From Takashimella koratensis (lineage: Eukaryota > Basidiomycota > Tremellomycetes > Trichosporonales > Tetragoniomycetaceae): a stretch of DNA of 64,000 nucleotides. Positions 21,249-32,368 of this stretch are shown here, piece by piece. Within the stretch, counting starts at the first letter, position 1. The number at the start of each line of letters is the position of its first letter. The notes below the pieces were generated by a model that made no database searches, was not told where the DNA came from, and was given only the letters and a program-made list of their open reading frames with translations. The position numbers were made by a program, and so were the translations under genes. The stretch covers positions 124,001 to 188,000 of the forward strand of contig BCKT01000016.1 in NCBI GenBank assembly GCA_003116875.1, written 5' to 3'.

Positions 21249-22214
21249 CTATACATGATCAAAGAGTATCCTCGATAACCTGAGCCGCGTTCTGAGGAGC
21301 GTTAGTTTAACTCTTTCGCAGCACAACCGATCCAGATGAGACATACCCAGGAACCCCAAGTAGTGCTGCAGCACAATGAAACGCTTAACAAACGTCCACT
21401 CCTTTTTTCCGACGCCAGACCTCCACACCGAGTCCCAAGTGCAAGCAGACGCAATCGTGAACACAAGCGGGGAGCCATCCTCAAACACAACAGCAGGCCT
21501 CTCAGGAGTGTTCCAGTAGAGGGCGATAGAGAACTTGTCGATACGAGGAAGGCAATCCTCGTCAATCTCCCCCACTTTGACCTCCCAAAACACGCTTGCT
21601 GTCTGCTTTTTGCCATTTTAGTAGGCAACCAGACACAAGCCGAAGGAGGGATCATCATCCTATACTGTTTCTGGAAGTCAAACGGGCGCTTGGCGGGCTT
21701 CGGGTAGAGCCGCTTGATGTACTCTTGAAACCTGGTCCCTTCGGGCGCGAAGGGGATGAAGCGGAAAGGGGACCGACGCTCATCGCGAAGCGCCCGCTAA
21801 CCAAGTCATCAGTTTGCGAACCCATCACTCCTTTCCATATCTCCCGCACCTTGTATGTTCCCTCAAGCATGTCGTTCGCCATGTAGTAGCGTCTCCTCGC
21901 CGCAGTGACCGTACCGCCTCGAACGGAAGCCGCGCGAATTTTTTCCATAAAGGCTTCCCTCTGCCATACGTCAGCCTTCCATCTAGCCCATCGCCTGTCC
22001 GAAACCATTCAATCACCTCTTGAGGGGGAAGCTGATCGGCACGCTCGTGCCAACGTCGGATGGTCCACGGCTCGAGAACGTGCTTGCTGCGTTGAGGGGA
22101 ATAGTCATCAATGTTGGGCAGCCTGTGTGAGAAATGTGTTGAAGGAACCATCAAGTACCACAAGCAATCGATCGAGAAAGGGAACCGTGTCGTGTCACGA
22201 ATTTCAGAATCCAA
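21249..22214 (-). pseudogene. Decayed GIY-YIG-family relative, copy A (3' part)
   Basis: Matches the C-terminal half of the intact gene at 30.0-31.9 kb, on the opposite strand. Seen: IALYWNTPERPAVVFEDGSP with TIASACTWDSVW (compare WVYWDTKDRQPLRTSDKSN with VKASRQWDKSG), and upstream WTIRRWHERADQLPPQE (compare SWYHRRVALAELLPEPQ). Reading frames change between blocks; some changes may be short introns. I found no N-terminal GIY-YIG block for this copy. Most likely a relic; a short functional derivative is not excluded. Confidence 0.5.
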
Positions 22215-22376
22215 AGATCGTCAAGTGTTTCTGTGGTCGTCAGAGGGGATCTGATCTACACGAGACTATACTCACAGGCGTGTGTCACAAAATGTTTATC
22301 AGCTCCATCGTCATACCCTTAGTTCAGGGGCGCCATGGCCAAGTTCCACTCCTCCTCGGTCGTCTCCACGATGTCG

Positions 22377-23615
22377 TCATTGTCTTCCTCTTCGCTCTGC
22401 CTGCGGCTCGACACTCTCATCACAAACAGCCGCATCGATTTCGCCATCGTTTTCTTTGGCCCTATCGATCTCCATCTAATTTCTGTCAGCCATTATTCTC
22501 GAGGGGTTGTGAATGGAGTTACTCACCTTCCACATCCACCGTACGATATGCACAAAGCACTTGAATCGTGCCTGGTACGTCCAGCTGTAATCGGCGGGTC
22601 GGTCAGTGTACCGCCTGCCCTTGCGAGGACGAATGTCGCGGCGTTGATCCCATCTCCTTGCTGAACGGGCATCGAAAACGATTGGGTTGTCGACGTTGGA
22701 ACGAAGGGGCGGGCTGTCTTCAATGTCCCAGTACGCCTCCAACCGGACTCCGTCGAGGGTGGGGAGATCGTCTTCATCGAATTTCGAGACGCTCAGTGAG
22801 AGCCGAACCCTTGATCAGGATTGGGATATATGAGCCTGGTTCGGTCGCTGACAGGCACTTTGAGGGCGTATCGAACGTTTGGAGGATAAGGGGAGCCCTC
22901 TTTGAGGCGCCATGACCCAAAACTGTTTTCTTCGACGTTGAAGAAGATTTGAACGCTCCCTTTGCCAGTGGAGTTGAAAGTGGACTGCATGGAATTAGTC
23001 TCTGATCATGGGAGTCTGTTTTGATCGAACTCACTTTGCATGTACCAGACATGAGACTGTTGAGTATATTCGTTCGTATGGTAATCGCTGCGTTGGCACC
23101 GCCCTTGGAGTTATCCGATCGCAATTTAGCGAGTTGAATCTCTCTCTGCAATAGGTCAAATCACTTCTTGACTTTGCATAGAGCAGAACTTACCTGGGGA
23201 GATGGCAGTTGATTCGCCTGGTGGACCAGAAAGGCAGTCAAGTTTTCGAACCCCTTTTCACGAAGCTGCCTCAAACACGCTCTCCCACCCATTGATGCGA
23301 GCCTCGTCATGGTTGCTCGTCCCACTGTGTCTTCGAGGCCGGGACTTCGATTGGCACGGGTCAGACCGGGCTTGTCTCTAATGAAACCAGCCGCCTTCAC
23401 AAGGTGTTCCAACTCCTCATCGAAGGGCCATGCCGAAAGGAGCTGGATGTCGATTCCCTCGAGCACCTTCACCAAGACAGCGATTCTCCTACGATTATCG
23501 TCCGCTTTCGTCTTGTCGATCTTGCTGGCGACGGTGAGATTGAGAAGCTGTCGGCAGCGTGCGGGGGTTAAGGAGTGGGTGAGGAAAAAGGATTGTGGGG
23601 GAGTGTCGGGTTATT
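22377..23615 (-). pseudogene. GIY-YIG-family relative, copy B, lacking the N-terminal domain
   Basis: Matches the intact gene from FFIAHCLTQAQSQELL onward: FFLTHSLTPARCRQLL, IAVLVKVLEGIDIQLLSAWP, LTRANRSPGLEDTV, NLTAFLVHQANQLPSPQ, REIQLAKLRSDNSKGGANAA, FDEDDLPTLDGVRLEAYWDI, ARRWDQRRD and FKCFVHIVRWMWK, then an acidic tail ending near 22377, as in the intact gene. Several GT-AG introns of 40-60 nt fit between blocks. The GIY-YIG portion is missing: upstream of about 23612 the sequence passes straight into a piece of another copy, so this looks like a deletion fusion. Possibly still expressed as a C-terminal-only protein. Confidence 0.55.
23080..23245. repeat. Direct repeat, unit 1 (partner at 23612-23780)
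   Basis: About 165 bp repeated in the same orientation, differing at roughly one base in eight or ten by eye. Shared landmarks: ACCGCCCTTGGARTTATC, GCAATTTAGCGAG, ATAGGTCAAATCACTTC, GTTGATTCGCC. It covers an exon-intron-exon portion of the GIY-YIG-family copies. Confidence 0.75.
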
Positions 23616-23800
23616 GCCGCATTAGTACCGCCCTTGGAATTATCGGATCGCAATTTAGCGAGTCGGATTACTCTCTGCGATAGGTCAAATCACTTCCTGA
23701 CTTTGCACAGAGCAGCACTTGCCTGTGGAGATGGAAGTTGATTCGCCTCGTGGATCAGAAAGCCAGTCAGATTTTTAGTCACTCTTGCCCAATCGGCGGC
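23608..23800 (-). pseudogene. Fragment of a third GIY-YIG-family copy (copy C)
   Basis: Contains NLTGFLIHEANQLPSPQAS and RLAKLRSDNSKGGTNAA, almost the same as copy B (NLTAFLVHQANQLPSPQVS, QLAKLRSDNSKGGANAA). It is a direct duplicate of 23080-23245. The homology stops abruptly at each side. Confidence 0.6.
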
Positions 23801-24967
23801 ATGCCGTGGACGAGAATTGGATGATTGATCCAACGTCGGTTTCAATAGGGTGGGGGGGGGGGGGGATGAGTGAAGCAACGAGCGCAGGGAAGTCGAGAGG
23901 GCGTAGGTTTGTTGCGACGTGCCGAGCACGAGTCATCGGATGGGAGCAAGCGAAGCGTTACGGGCTTGGGTGAGCGAGCTGCTCGAACGTGAGCGGGAGA
24001 GAGAAGCCCCCGCCCGCCCTAGCACCAATTCGGCTTCAAACTCTAAAGGTTGCTGCTCAGCGAGTCGCCGAAGCGGTACGCATTAGCCGGCTGATCGCAC
24101 GATGGCAATCGACGATCGACAGCCAAACAGAGTTTGGCCCAGGTACGGTCGTTTACCGAAAATCGTGCGCCACGTTTGTCTCGTATCAATGGTCGCGTCG
24201 CCTCGCGTTCTACTTCGCGCCGGCGACTGTGTGAGCGGCGGTCGTTCATGCGCCGGTCTGGATTACCTTCAGCGCTAGCTTGGAGGAAGACTGGAATCGT
24301 CCCCATCTGATCCGGTCCACTCACGTTCCAGCTTGGCAACGCGTAACTTGTCGTCGTTGTCATTGTCGATCTTGCAATGGGCGGCCCCCGATGCGGCGGA
24401 AGTGAATGGCGGACAGAGCCGGTCGACGTGACGTTCGTCTAGCGGATGGAAAAGGGGCTTGGACCAGAGTTGGTAAAGGGAATTTGAATGAGTCTTTGGT
24501 GGTAAGAAGATGTGGACGGAGGATTGATGTGGTTGATCGAGTTGTTCAACCAAGCGGCGGCAGAATGCAGTGGCATTTTCACCGGTACCAGGATGCGGAT
24601 CCGCGGCTGCTTCTACATCACCACGAATCGCGGGCACAGGGCGCGCCGAGCGCCGAGCCTTCGGGCTCAGCGTGAAAATTTGGGCAAGAGCAAGCTTACA
24701 CATAACACTCTACCGTGGTAGTAGCGACGGGACTGTCATAGGAAGTTTCATGTTCGACCGTAGCGAGGGTCATGGTACGGGGCACGGGAAGGTGTGGATT
24801 GCCTGCAACCATTTGGTGAATGTTTGGCAAGGGGCAAGAGGCATGGAAGGATCTGGGTTGGTTCACATGGTTTGGAGGCGAGCGGAGAGAGCCTTCTACT
24901 GCGTAACAACTAAAATAGTATTCGATCCTTGAGAGAATAAAAAATGGAATGTCCCCAAAAAGAAACT
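23800..24967. other. Stretch without a supported gene
   Basis: Holds a G run of about 13 bases (23850-23863), G+C-rich ORFs on both strands that I do not trust, and a fragment GCGACGGGACTGT near 24725 that resembles the right end of MITE family 1. The minus strand has an ORF of about 140 codons (24275-24703) without recognisable similarity. Confidence 0.4.
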
Positions 24968-25057
24968 CTCCCGGGGGCGAGTCGAACGCCCGACATTTCG
25001 GTCAAACAGAATAACCCCTTACAGCCGAACACTCTAAACCAACTGAGTTACCAGGAG
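24968..25057 (-). tRNA. tRNA-Tyr (GUA anticodon) with a 16-nt intron
   Basis: Cloverleaf on the minus strand: acceptor CTCCTGG pairs with CCGGGAG, D arm TAACTCAGTTGG, anticodon stem TTCGG/CCGAA, loop CTGTAA-A with GUA, and T arm with GTTCGACTC. The intron GGGGTTATTCTGTTTG sits one base 3' of the anticodon, the canonical place; nuclear tRNA-Tyr genes usually carry an intron. Mature length is 74 nt before CCA addition. A T-rich stretch (TTTCTTTTT) follows the 3' end, suitable as a Pol III terminator. Confidence 0.93.
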
Positions 25058-25564
25058 GATACCGTTGAGTAACAGCGGCCATTGGAACCAGGGGGTCACA
25101 GCATGTATATGACAGGATCACAACATGTATATGACAGTGGCCAAACTGCCGAAAGGATTGGCGTAATATCAGAGGTCCTGCTCAACTACTATGCCGCCTG
25201 CTCTGCTTGTCTCTGCCTCAGGGAGCCAGATGACCTATCCAAGTGTCCTTGACATCCATTGTGGAAAGAAAAATAGGGTCTTTCTTCCACGTTCCGGGGA
25301 CCTTCGGGCCACGGTGTGGTGAAGACGTGGGTTACCGGGCGGGTAGCGAATTGATCACAGTTAGAGAGAATGACGTTGCAAGGTTACAGAGGGTCTGTTG
25401 TGATCCGTAGTGGCAACTAGGATTGTGCATAGCAACTCCAGCACCGACCTACTAGCTAGTTCCACCCCGTCGTACATTCTAGCATGTATGCAACAGTAGT
25501 GTCTCATTACTCGGTCTGGGGACCAGTTTAACAGGGTGCGATCAGGGACAAGTCCTGTGACGCC
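25058..25564. other. Stretch without a supported gene
   Basis: About 500 bases upstream of the tRNA with a short direct repeat (ACAGCATGTATATGACAG at about 25096 and a near copy at about 25113). No gene seen. Confidence 0.4.
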
Positions 25565-25698
25565 TTCGGTCCCGTCACGTCCACCGTCACACTGACGGCT
25601 TCCGCTACCGTACAAACGACTTATTTGAATTCGTGGGTGCTCGTACGGTGAGGTGCAGCGCAAGAGGTCCTTGTAGCGGAAGGCGCCACCGGACCGTA
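25565..25698. mobile_element. MITE-like palindromic element, family 1, copy 2 (degenerate)
   Basis: About 134 bp similar to the reverse complement of the element at 20871-21011. Shared landmarks: GTCCCGTCACGTC, CTGACGGCTTCCGCTAC, ACGACTTATTTG, GTGGGT, CTCGTAC, GTAGCGGAAGGCG. Both ends are eroded (right end GGACCGTA instead of GGACTGTA), so it is older than copy 1. Confidence 0.75.
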
Positions 25699-28301
25699 GG
25701 CGTCCCGTTATAGACACGGCAAGAGAGCCGCACCGCGACCTATCATGCTGGCGAACTAGGCATTACGTATGCATGGTGATCAGCGGTCAGCCGATTCCGG
25801 AGTGCATGGGCGTGATTCCGATATATAAATCCACGAGGCCTTCGTGGAATCAAGGACAGCATCATACGGCGGAGGACAACAGTCTCTGAATGGGTTTATA
25901 TTCTGCCATAGCTAGTGCTCGCCGCCGCGAAACCCCCTCATTAGTAACTCTGCTCCATAGTAAACGGGCCCTGGCTGTTCAGTGCAGTGCGACCGGTATG
26001 ACTGAATCGGCGGGAGACGAGACCCAGGACGCGTCCCGCGTCTCAAAGGAGTCCCCCAGATCTACCCTGTGTGCACGAGGACACGATGTTGACTATCTTT
26101 GAGGTGTGGTCCCAGTGGTGTAGGCTGGGTAAAGGACCTCCTTTGCCTCGTGTTGTTGAATGATTTTCAGGGTTGATTTAATTTCCCATCAAACGATCAA
26201 ACGAGGTCCGTTGAATACGGTCAGTGGTCGGTGATGATATCCTGTACTGAGGACAACGAGTCCGTCGTCTTTGCCCTTCTTGTCGCTGACGAGTTCAAGG
26301 AGCGATGGCGAGTGAAACGGGGCGTCAAGTAGGAGCCAGGGAGCTCGGAACCAGCTACCTTGACGGGTGAAACTCCAAGCTCCGGCCTTTGACACCGAGG
26401 GGAACCCCGTGTTTGACGCCGAGCCGCACGCCTCCTCCGTTGCACGCTCGTCCGCGTGCACGCACACGCCGATACAGGCGTGTTTGCACGCTCAACCAGC
26501 GCTGGGGCGCAAACAATGCATGCACGCTCGGGCAGAGCCTGCATATATCATAAGCTAACCCCCCTCGGATTCGAACTCGATCCCCCAACTTGCACCAAAA
26601 TTCACCCACCACTGTAGGTGGTGGCTAACCGTGATGTTGAACGACTCGATACAAACAACCCACCCAGGCCTCGGCCCAAGGCAAGCAACACCAATATCGA
26701 CCCTTGTACGCTCTCAGACACCTACTTCGCTGCTTGGGACCTGCTGTGCTCCCTCAACAGCTCAGCTCGTTGTCGACAACCCTCAGTGCAATAACCCTCA
26801 GCCAATGACTCGCAATGTCCTCAGCCATCGACTCGCAATGTCCTCAGCCGACGTCAAACTCGAAACTCGCTCGCCTCCAGTCGACACTCTACATACCTAT
26901 GTACTGCTCGTGTCAGACCTCGGCTTTCCCCTGTTCTCCCCCCAGAACCCCGGACCTCTTTGATTTTCGCCTCGGTCACTACGAGTCGGCCAACATGATA
27001 CTAGCCAACCACGGCCATAGCCCAAACGCCTACCAGCCCTGCACCTCGACCCCTCACCGCACCCTCTCCCTCAGCTCGCTCTAGTCCTTGGCGGTCTCCT
27101 ATTCATGCCTCAACCTAACTCTTCAAAGATAACAAGACTTGATCCAGGTGGCAGCGTACTCCTGTATCGTTTATTCATTTTCTCTGTCAACGTTAACCCA
27201 AGCTGACAATAGAACGGCGCTATTCACGACGAGCCCCACATCCCCTCCCCAATCCTAACGACTCTCTACCACTCGAAATATTCGCGACCCCACCACCGTC
27301 GATCCCTATCCTCCCAATCCTTTTCCACTGTCGACATCCTTTTTCCGTGAGGTAAAACCATTCGAGATGAGATATGTCGATTCAAGTCATCGCGATGCAT
27401 GCTATACGAGCGAGACGATTGAAGCTAGGAGATTGGAAGCTGGAATAGGAAGAGCTGTCGGGCAAGGGCGGAAGTATTCGGACCTAAAAGGTGAGTATGA
27501 AAGTGTTCCAACCCTCCTTTGAGATGATGATCGAGCAAACGACGACAGTCTCCTACCCGTCTTCATCGGCCTCTGGACCTCTGCTCCCACGCCTTGCTAC
27601 CTACTGGCTGGCTACCTCTAATATCTTCTCTTGCATACCTGCTGCGCACTGGCCTGGCCTCTGCTCTTCCGCCTTGCCCCCTCTCAAGCACTAGCTCGTC
27701 CTCCTCCCTCCCCACCAGATCTGGCCCTAAACCCCCTTCTCATACGCGCCTGCTTTGATTTCCTCACCGCCCACACACGTCACCTCCCCACCTCTTCTCC
27801 TCCTCTCTTACTCTCGTCTCTCTCCTTCCAACTTCTCTCTCTCCGTCCAACAACTCTCTTTCTTTCTCGTCTCAACGTTCACCCCAGCCTCTGCTTCCCA
27901 CTTTTGACGCCAGTAAGACTCTCTGCTCCTCACCCCCTTTTCCCCCTTATCCCAGCTACACCCTGTTGTTGCCGCTCGTTTCCTCGCTCCTGGCTTCCTC
28001 TGGTGCTTTCCAAGCTATCTCCTTCCCACCTTCTATTCCCCAGGTTCACTAACCCTGCTCTCTCTCAGACGCTCTTCGTCGCTCTCCCCCTCTTCACCGA
28101 CCGACACCACTCCCCACCTCCCACCCCTCCTCTCTCTTTCCCTCGCCCACTTTCCCTCGACTCGCCCTCTTCCTCTCGCTTCTCGCTTCGTCCCCCTTCT
28201 CCGTGCCCGTCTTTTCGCTCGATTCGTCCTCCACGCTCTCTTTCGTCCGTCCGTCCGGCTTCGTTCCTCGTCCGTCCGCTCCCGCCCTCGCTCTTCTCAC
28301 C
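25699..28301 (+). promoter_or_regulatory. Gene-poor region with a long pyrimidine-rich tract
   Basis: No supported gene from 25699 to about 27640. From about 27680 to 28300 the plus strand is strongly C/T-rich (runs such as CTCTCTTACTCTCGTCTCTC), giving long Pro/Ser/Leu ORFs I take as composition artefacts. Long CT-rich tracts are typical of strong basidiomycete promoters and 5' leaders, and this one ends at ATG 28302. Confidence 0.45.
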
Positions 28302-28340
28302 ATGTCGTCGAGCGCTTCTTCCTCCTCCTCGGCCCCGACT
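28302..28340 (+). CDS. Possible first exon of the GIY-YIG-like gene
   Basis: ATGTCGTCGAGC opens 13 codons (MSSSASSSSSAPT) directly after the pyrimidine-rich tract and ends at a good GTGAGT donor. If joined in phase 0 to the acceptor TTCAATAG at 30033, the next residues are PLGPMQTLEIS, in frame with the gene below. That would make an intron of 1,693 nt, far out of scale here, so the link is tentative. Confidence 0.35.
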
Positions 28341-30033
28341 GTGAGTAGTTGTGACTCCTACCCTCTGTATCTGCTCGTCGTCTGGCCCGAGTCAGGCCAA
28401 TCCTCAAGGTATCTGTCAGTCATCGTCAGTATTCTGGCCGCTTCCCAAAAGGATTGCCTATGTCTTCTACGCTGGTCGTCAGAGCCCTTATCTAGACTGC
28501 TGCAGTTCTACCCACCACCCAAGGGTCAGTACCTTGTCGATCACTCCATCCCATCTCGAGGGGTACCTGCCAAGCACACCCTGTCTCTCAGCAATACGTC
28601 GTTGCTCCGCTACCCAGCCCAGTCCTCGATTTGCTTTACCCTGCTTAATCGTCCCCATCTCCAGGCCACAGTGCCTGATGGGTCATCCTCATCCCTTGAC
28701 AGACTCCTCGTGGGGTGGATAGTCCATCCATCGCTGGTTTCGACTGGTCCATCTTCCTATGTCACCAGACCTCTTCTCTCCCTCATCACACACAGCCCAA
28801 ACCTCTCGAGGGACGTCTGTTGGCTATCCCTCTTGACGACCTGTCGTGCTTCCACACCCAGACCATTGCTATGGCGACCTGGTATCTCCTCCCACCCTAT
28901 CCAGCGTCCAGCTCCAATTTATCCTTCACACATGACCCAAACCCCCTTGCTCCTACCTACCTCATCCTGTGGGCGTTTTCTCTGTTTACGTTTTTACTCC
29001 TTCCTTCCTACCCGTCCATGTTGACATGGTGGCAGATCGACAAGAGCAACACTTTCGTTTGTTGATTCTTGGCGGTCTGTCATGATGTTGATGGGGATGG
29101 AGAGGATCGAAAATAGAAAGACGGAACAAGCACTCGCACGTCAACTTCGGATTTTGATTCCGGACAATGGTTTCCCTGTGCGTTTCCGTAAACCCTGCAT
29201 CCAATTTCCCATTACTGCTGCCACATACCGTGTCTTGACCAAGATTGGTCGGTTCGTGGTTTTTGGCCCCAGGATCTTGGTTCTGACAGCTGTCGACTTG
29301 GCTTGATTGGGTGAGCCTGATCTCGTCTGGTTCCGATGTCGAACTCTAACAACCTGTCCTCATCTCCCATTCCACGCTCTTGAAGATCTCGTGGGATCCG
29401 TTCGAATCCTTGGATTCGTCCATGGTCCGGGTCGATGGTCATGACTTGTTTCAACTTGGCTTGATTGGGCTAGCCTAATCTTCGTCTCGTCTCGTCTCGT
29501 CTCGTTTGGTCTCGTTGGGTCTCGTCTCATTTGGTCTTACCCTGTCTCCTGCAGTGTCGTCTGTGAGTGAGGGTGCTTGTGATCTGTGGCTGTGGTTTGT
29601 TTGGACTCGGGTTCTTGTTGTCCTTTATCTCTGTGTCGTTTGTGTTTTCGGTGTCGTCGGTGTTCTCACATCATTTTCTCGTTTGCGTCAGCACCTGTCA
29701 GTTTCTGCTTTGTCCTACTGAGAGACCAGCACGTACTTGCTAACGTCGAAACGATGGTGCCTGTGGAACCTCGTATTCTATTCTATACTTTATATGTTAC
29801 ACATGAGGGTCTCGTTCACAAGCTGCTGACAGGTTACTCTGACGACTTGTATCTCTTCTGTAATCTCTTGTTGCCCTTGTGCACAAACTAGTGACAGGTT
29901 GCTGAGATGCCTTGTGTTACTTCTGTCCCCTGTTGTGGCACGACAGTCTGATTTGGGCCAGACGACGAGCCCATGCACCTCCTCTCCCCACTGGTTACCT
30001 CTGAGAAGTTGATGCTGATGAATATTTCAATAG
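28341..30033 (+). other. Possible long intron or intergenic region
   Basis: 1.69 kb with no recognisable coding sequence. Includes a TCTCG tandem stretch (about 29485-29530, GTCTCGTCTCGTCTCG) and two copies of GTTGTGATTGGG-like text around CTTGGCTTGATTGGG (29296 and 29458). It ends in a branch-like GCTGATGAATATTTCAATAG. Confidence 0.4.
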
Positions 30034-30045
30034 CCGTTGGGTCCC

Positions 30046-31914
30046 ATGCAGACCCTCGAGATTTCTCAGTCCACAGTCCTCAAAGTGATTGAGGCTATCA
30101 ACGGGTACGCCAAGGAGATGGAAAAGACGGAGTACCTGCTCTTCTTCAAACACGTTACAGCGGATGCGCTTGCTACGATTTTCTTCGAGTCTGTCCCGGA
30201 AGAGTCAATCGGTGTTCTCAACGATCTCCACTCGGGTCAGAAACCTTCTGCACGGTCTGTCGCCGCGGCTCGCCGAGTGGATTCACAGGATCAAAGCATG
30301 AGGCACCTTTTCGGAGTGTACGTGCATCTTGGTCCGGAGCCGAACGACGCGACACACATCTACGTCGGAAAAGCATCGGGATTGAAGGAGGTTTCCCAAG
30401 GTGGCATCAAGAGTAACGGTATAATGAAGAGAGTGTGGCAACACAACAGTTTCGCGTATCGTCAGTACACGATCCAGGCGGCTATAAAGAGAGGACGGAG
30501 TCCCCCGGCACATTACACGATGATGTATCCCCACGACAGCGACCCGAACTCGGTTAACGAGGATTCTGATGATGTCGGTTTTTTTTTCATCGCCCATTGC
30601 CTGACTCAAGCCCAATCGCAAGAACTCCTCGCATCATCCACGGACGCAGCGGAAGACGATTCGCAGTGGCTTTCGATTCTCACACTTCTTCTCGAGGCGA
30701 TAGAGATTGCGCTTACTGGGGCTTGGCGGTTCGATGAGTGTCTAAACCGACACTTGAGAGCCGCAAACTTCATTCATGTCTCGCCAGCTCTAAGCTCAGC
30801 GAATAAGTCACCTGGACTTGACGCAGCGCTCACATCCGCACAACTCAAGGCATTGGGGAAAATTGCCGGGCTGGCGTCCTTGGCGAAAGTTAATGAGTTG
30901 GGATACCAGAGCTGGTATCATCGCAGGGTGGCTCTTGCTGAACTACTGCCTGAGCCCCAGGTAAGTGTACCTCTGACGACGTACTCGACGGCTCTGACTT
31001 TTCACAGAGGAAGATCGAGCTAGCTCTCATCCAGACCAACCTAAGCAATGCCGGGTTTGTTTCGGGTAAAGTCGCAAAACAAAAAGCTCTCAGAGATTTG
31101 CTGTTGGGTAGTTTCACGGTGAGCAACGACTTGGTTCGGTAGATTTGAGTCTTCAATTGACAACAAGCCATTAGATGTCCCTCATTAACATTCGGTCGCA
31201 CAGCGCTCAAATAAAATTCAACGTGACGACCGCGTTCTACACTTTTCTCCGTGCTCAGAGCTCGAAAAAGTACCCGTTGCGACGCAATTACTCGCTATCA
31301 CTCCCCACGAGCCCGACCATTCCTCTCGTACTCCACCCGAGCACCAAGAAGATTCGGCTTCACGTAAAGATCACCGACGTTGGTCTCGATGGGCTGCCGA
31401 CGCACGAGGGCATCACGCTCTGGGTATACTGGGACACGAAGGACCGACAGCCGCTTCGGACCTCTGATAAATCGAACATTGTTTTTTCCGTCAAGGCGTC
31501 TCGACAGTGGGACAAGAGCGGTCAATTTGGGAGTCCTAAAGGCAAGAAGAAGACGAAGGAAGGGTTTCGTTGGGACTTCGCCTCACAGTTCGAGGTTTTC
31601 TCCTTTTACATCCAATGGCTCTACGCCGTGAGTCGTCTCAACACCTCACAGACATTTCTAACACAGCTCAGACGGAAAAGGGGACTTTCGATGGCAAGAC
31701 CACGGAAGGCAAGAAGATCGAGGCTGGCGAAATGGAGCTGGTGGACGAGGAGGTGGACCAGCAGGGGGACGACGAGGTGGACGAGGAAGTGGACGAGGCG
31801 ATATACGAGGAGATTGACGAGGAGGCGTACGCGGAGGTGTACCAAGCGTCGGACGAGGAGATCGTTATGGGCGACGCTTTGGAGTGGGAGGCCGCGGCGA
31901 ACAAAAGGTCGTGA
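30046..31914 (+). CDS. GIY-YIG-domain-like protein with acidic tail, intact copy
   Basis: 573 residues from ATG 30046 after three introns (47, 56, 44 nt; coding length divides by three). Residues about 90-140 hold a GIY-YIG-type core: FGVYVHLG, 11 residues on IYVGKASG, then GIMKRVWQH with the expected Arg and His; acidic residues follow (SVNEDSDD). GIY-YIG folds cut or bind DNA. The rest is new to me: a helical part (LLEAIEIALTGAWRFDECLN) ending ELLPEPQ, a beta-rich part (KIRLHVKITDVGLDGLPTHE, WVYWDTKDRQPL, FSVKASRQWDKSG), and a C-terminal tail of about 60 residues, mostly Asp/Glu/Val. The N-terminus may extend to 28302. Catalytic activity is not proven; the closing Glu of the fold is not certain. 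Confidence 0.7.
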
Positions 31915-32368
31915 AATGAGTAATGAGGCATTCTACACAGCGGGAGCAGTACGACCAGCGGTGCATGTAGCGTTTGCAGGTAGCGGTGGCGGGTGCGCTG
32001 GCGGTGAGCGTCTGGCGGCAGCCTGAGGCGTGTGGCGGTTGCTGTAGAGTAGGGGTTGAGGATAGGATCCGGTTACGCCACACGGACATTGTGAGCGATT
32101 TGGTCTCTTTGTGAGTAGAAGCAGCAGCAGCATAAGATTATGCCATCCATTGTGTGAATGCGAAAAGTCATGTCGGGGTTTTTCACATCTCGAGCATGAA
32201 TACGTATTGAGGAGTAGAGACTAGGTGGCTTCGCTCAGGGAAGGAGCGAGCGCTGGTGGATTGCCCGGGAGAGGATGTACAATGAGGGTCACGGTAGGAG
32301 CGGAGGAATGGAGTGGAGTTGAGGGTGTTGTCAGAGGAAGATTTCTCACAAGACTAGAAGGGAAAGAG
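31915..32368. other. Convergent 3' region
   Basis: About 450 bases between the 3' ends of the GIY-YIG-like gene and PAB1, presumably both 3' UTRs. No gene seen. Confidence 0.5.

Noticed and set aside
24275..24703. Minus-strand ORF of 142 codons near the GIY-YIG relics
   Set aside because: No similarity to the N-terminal part of the intact GIY-YIG-like gene and no GVY or YVG motif; kept as unsupported.
26545..26625. tRNA-like stretch on the minus strand with a B-box-like GAGTTCGAATCC and a nearby CCACCAC/GTGGTGG hairpin
   Set aside because: No cloverleaf forms: the would-be acceptor ends are direct (GGTTAGC twice), not complementary, and the T stem does not pair. Possibly chance or a very old tRNA-derived repeat.
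27631..29024. Long Pro/Ser/Leu-rich ORFs of 230-270 codons on the plus strand
   Set aside because: They arise from a C/T-rich tract with few stop codons; no domain, and neighbouring frames are equally open.
30046..31914. Idea that the GIY-YIG-like gene is a mitochondrial-type homing endonuclease
   Set aside because: The composition and introns are nuclear, it does not sit inside an intron of a conserved gene, and its long C-terminal domains do not resemble those enzymes.
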